DNA of 64,000 nucleotides from Pelodera strongyloides (Eukaryota > Nematoda > Chromadorea > Rhabditida > Rhabditidae), in NCBI GenBank assembly GCA_036852015.1, contig JAANDG010000534.1, positions 1 through 64,000 on the forward strand. Direction: 5' to 3'. Below, piece after piece: positions 63,301 through 64,000 of this stretch (the first letter of the stretch is position 1; each line of letters starts with the position of its first letter). The notes beneath the pieces were generated by a model, which had not been told where the DNA came from, did not search any database, and was given only the letters and a program-made list of their open reading frames with translations. Made by a program: the position numbers and the translations under genes.

Positions 63301-63978
63301 CCTTGCGCATTTCGTTCAAATAATCTTCGGATCCAATTGTAAACCGTTCCTTGATGTCTTCCACCGCCTGAATAACAACATCTGATTCAACCGCTATAGA
63401 TACGAAGCCGCGCACGGTTGTGAGATCCCAGTCTGGATAAACATACAGAACGGCGATGACAATGCCCATCAAACCATATAACTACATTAGAAACCCCACT
63501 GAATGCACACAACACCATCATCAGGTGACCCCTGGCTGGGTTATACAGCTACGGTTCGATGCAAAAGTAATATATCGTGCTATATTATTACATTTGCATA
63601 GTGGAAAACAGATGTAAAAGTTGTATTTCAAAGAAAGTTATGTAGAATGAGCGCACGTCGCACCAGTGAATGTGAATACCTTCAAAACCTTTAGTCGACG
63701 CAGCGCCAGTTCGTCAAACTCAACAATGCTGATTTCCTCACTAGGAGGTTCCAAGTACATTTGCAAATTGTGTCCGCCCTTCTTTTGATTCACCTAAAAC
63801 ATCATTGTATGATCGTATGTATCTTATTCCACGTAAAAATGTCTATTCAGCATCCATATTGTCCAAAGAAAGGCCAAAATACAATAAGTCCAATGATAAA
63901 ACAACTCACGATAATTGTTTTCCTGCTGTCCGCGGTCTGAACAATACGACGCACCACCTTTTGTTTTTGAAAATCCAT
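57388..63978 (-). CDS. PRIM2: DNA primase large subunit
   Basis: The large subunit of the primase-polymerase alpha complex, nuclear, needed for RNA primer synthesis. About 15 short exons. [13 protein letters not shown] starts 6 nt after an acceptor. Family landmarks in order: [20 protein letters not shown] (63,700-63,770), [11 protein letters not shown] (62,870), [14 protein letters not shown] (62,530), [19 protein letters not shown] (61,400), [18 protein letters not shown] (60,460-60,530), [20 protein letters not shown] (59,100-59,500), [18 protein letters not shown] (58,690), [12 protein letters not shown] (57,850). All four 4Fe-4S cysteines are present: FPLCM, LPCSAI, HGCPY and KACTRHF. 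The protein ends DPDDSFDEE. Its introns carry two MITEs, two minisatellite elements and a splice-site tandem repeat. Confidence 0.96.
58832..59014. mobile_element. Palindromic MITE, TTAA family
   Basis: In a PRIM2 intron. TTAAAGCAAAATACCGGCC at the left, GGTATTTCGCTTCAA at the right. Confidence 0.87.
59983..60153. mobile_element. Palindromic MITE, TTAA family
   Basis: In a PRIM2 intron. Both TTAA ends intact, inner CATCG and CAATG arms. Confidence 0.88.
60301..60462 (-). repeat. Seven 24-bp tandem repeats spanning a PRIM2 exon end and splice donor
   Basis: Units start at 60301, 60325, 60349, 60373, 60397, 60421 and 60445. On the minus strand each reads GATTGACAAG/GTACTGTAG or a close variant, so each carries the last codons of the exon and a GT donor. 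Confidence 0.85.
60652..61082 (+). repeat. Dispersed element with 21-bp minisatellite, copy with 13 units
   Basis: Same left and right parts as the copies at 24,411 and 63,056. The core holds 13 near-identical complete 21-bp units (60,686-60,958), which produce artificial repeat ORFs in four frames. In a PRIM2 intron. Confidence 0.85.
63056..63207 (+). repeat. Dispersed element with 21-bp minisatellite, copy without a complete unit
   Basis: GGGGTACAAATTGGTGCG, a single partial CCATCTCCGGA, then AGCAATTCGAAATTAATA and the shared right end. In a PRIM2 intron. Confidence 0.7.
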
Positions 63979-64000
63979 TTCGAACTAGAAAATGAGTGGG

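Overview
The window is nuclear DNA from an invertebrate animal. It is AT-rich, and every multi-exon gene has short introns with consensus GT/AG borders. The gene set is animal-specific: a Cys-loop acetylcholine receptor, TOLLIP, a UBE2Q-type E2, ICA1/ICA69, an HMG20-type HMG-box protein, PRIM2 and an F-box protein. In every gene a 3' splice acceptor lies only 0-39 nt upstream of the chosen start codon. That is the layout expected of spliced-leader trans-splicing. With the compact, fast-evolving genes it makes a tunicate-like animal one reasonable guess, but the species cannot be fixed from this sequence.

Layout. 1-4242 (-): alpha-type nicotinic receptor subunit, C-terminus beyond the left edge. 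5222-7792 (+): TOLLIP. 7793-12905: T-rich sequence with no recognised gene. 12945-17326 (+): UBE2Q-like E2. 19349-27077 (-): large Ser/Pro/RS-rich protein of unknown family. 28048-28714 (-) and 29985-30848 (+): two small secreted cysteine-rich proteins, head to head. 31554-46331 (+): ICA1, with one 10-kb intron (33239-43460) full of repeats, including a Tc1/mariner-type element and an isolated antisense exon. 46851-49712 (-): F-box protein. 50497-55425 (-): HMG20A/B-like protein. 57388-63978 (-): DNA primase large subunit, complete at both ends.

Mobile DNA. About a dozen copies of one palindromic MITE (ends TTAAAGCGAAATACC) lie in introns and intergenic DNA. Other inverted-repeat families, a 920-bp foldback element with an 8-bp target duplication, a dispersed element carrying a 21-bp minisatellite (0, 1 or 13 complete units), and tRNA-derived SINE-like sequences are also present.

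The genes belong to unrelated processes: synaptic receptor, endosomal/ubiquitin adaptor, ubiquitin conjugation, membrane-curvature adaptor, chromatin and replication. No pathway links them. The most striking signals are the acceptor-next-to-ATG pattern, a tandem array of seven 5' splice sites at a PRIM2 exon end, and the altered M2 pore sequence of the nicotinic subunit.
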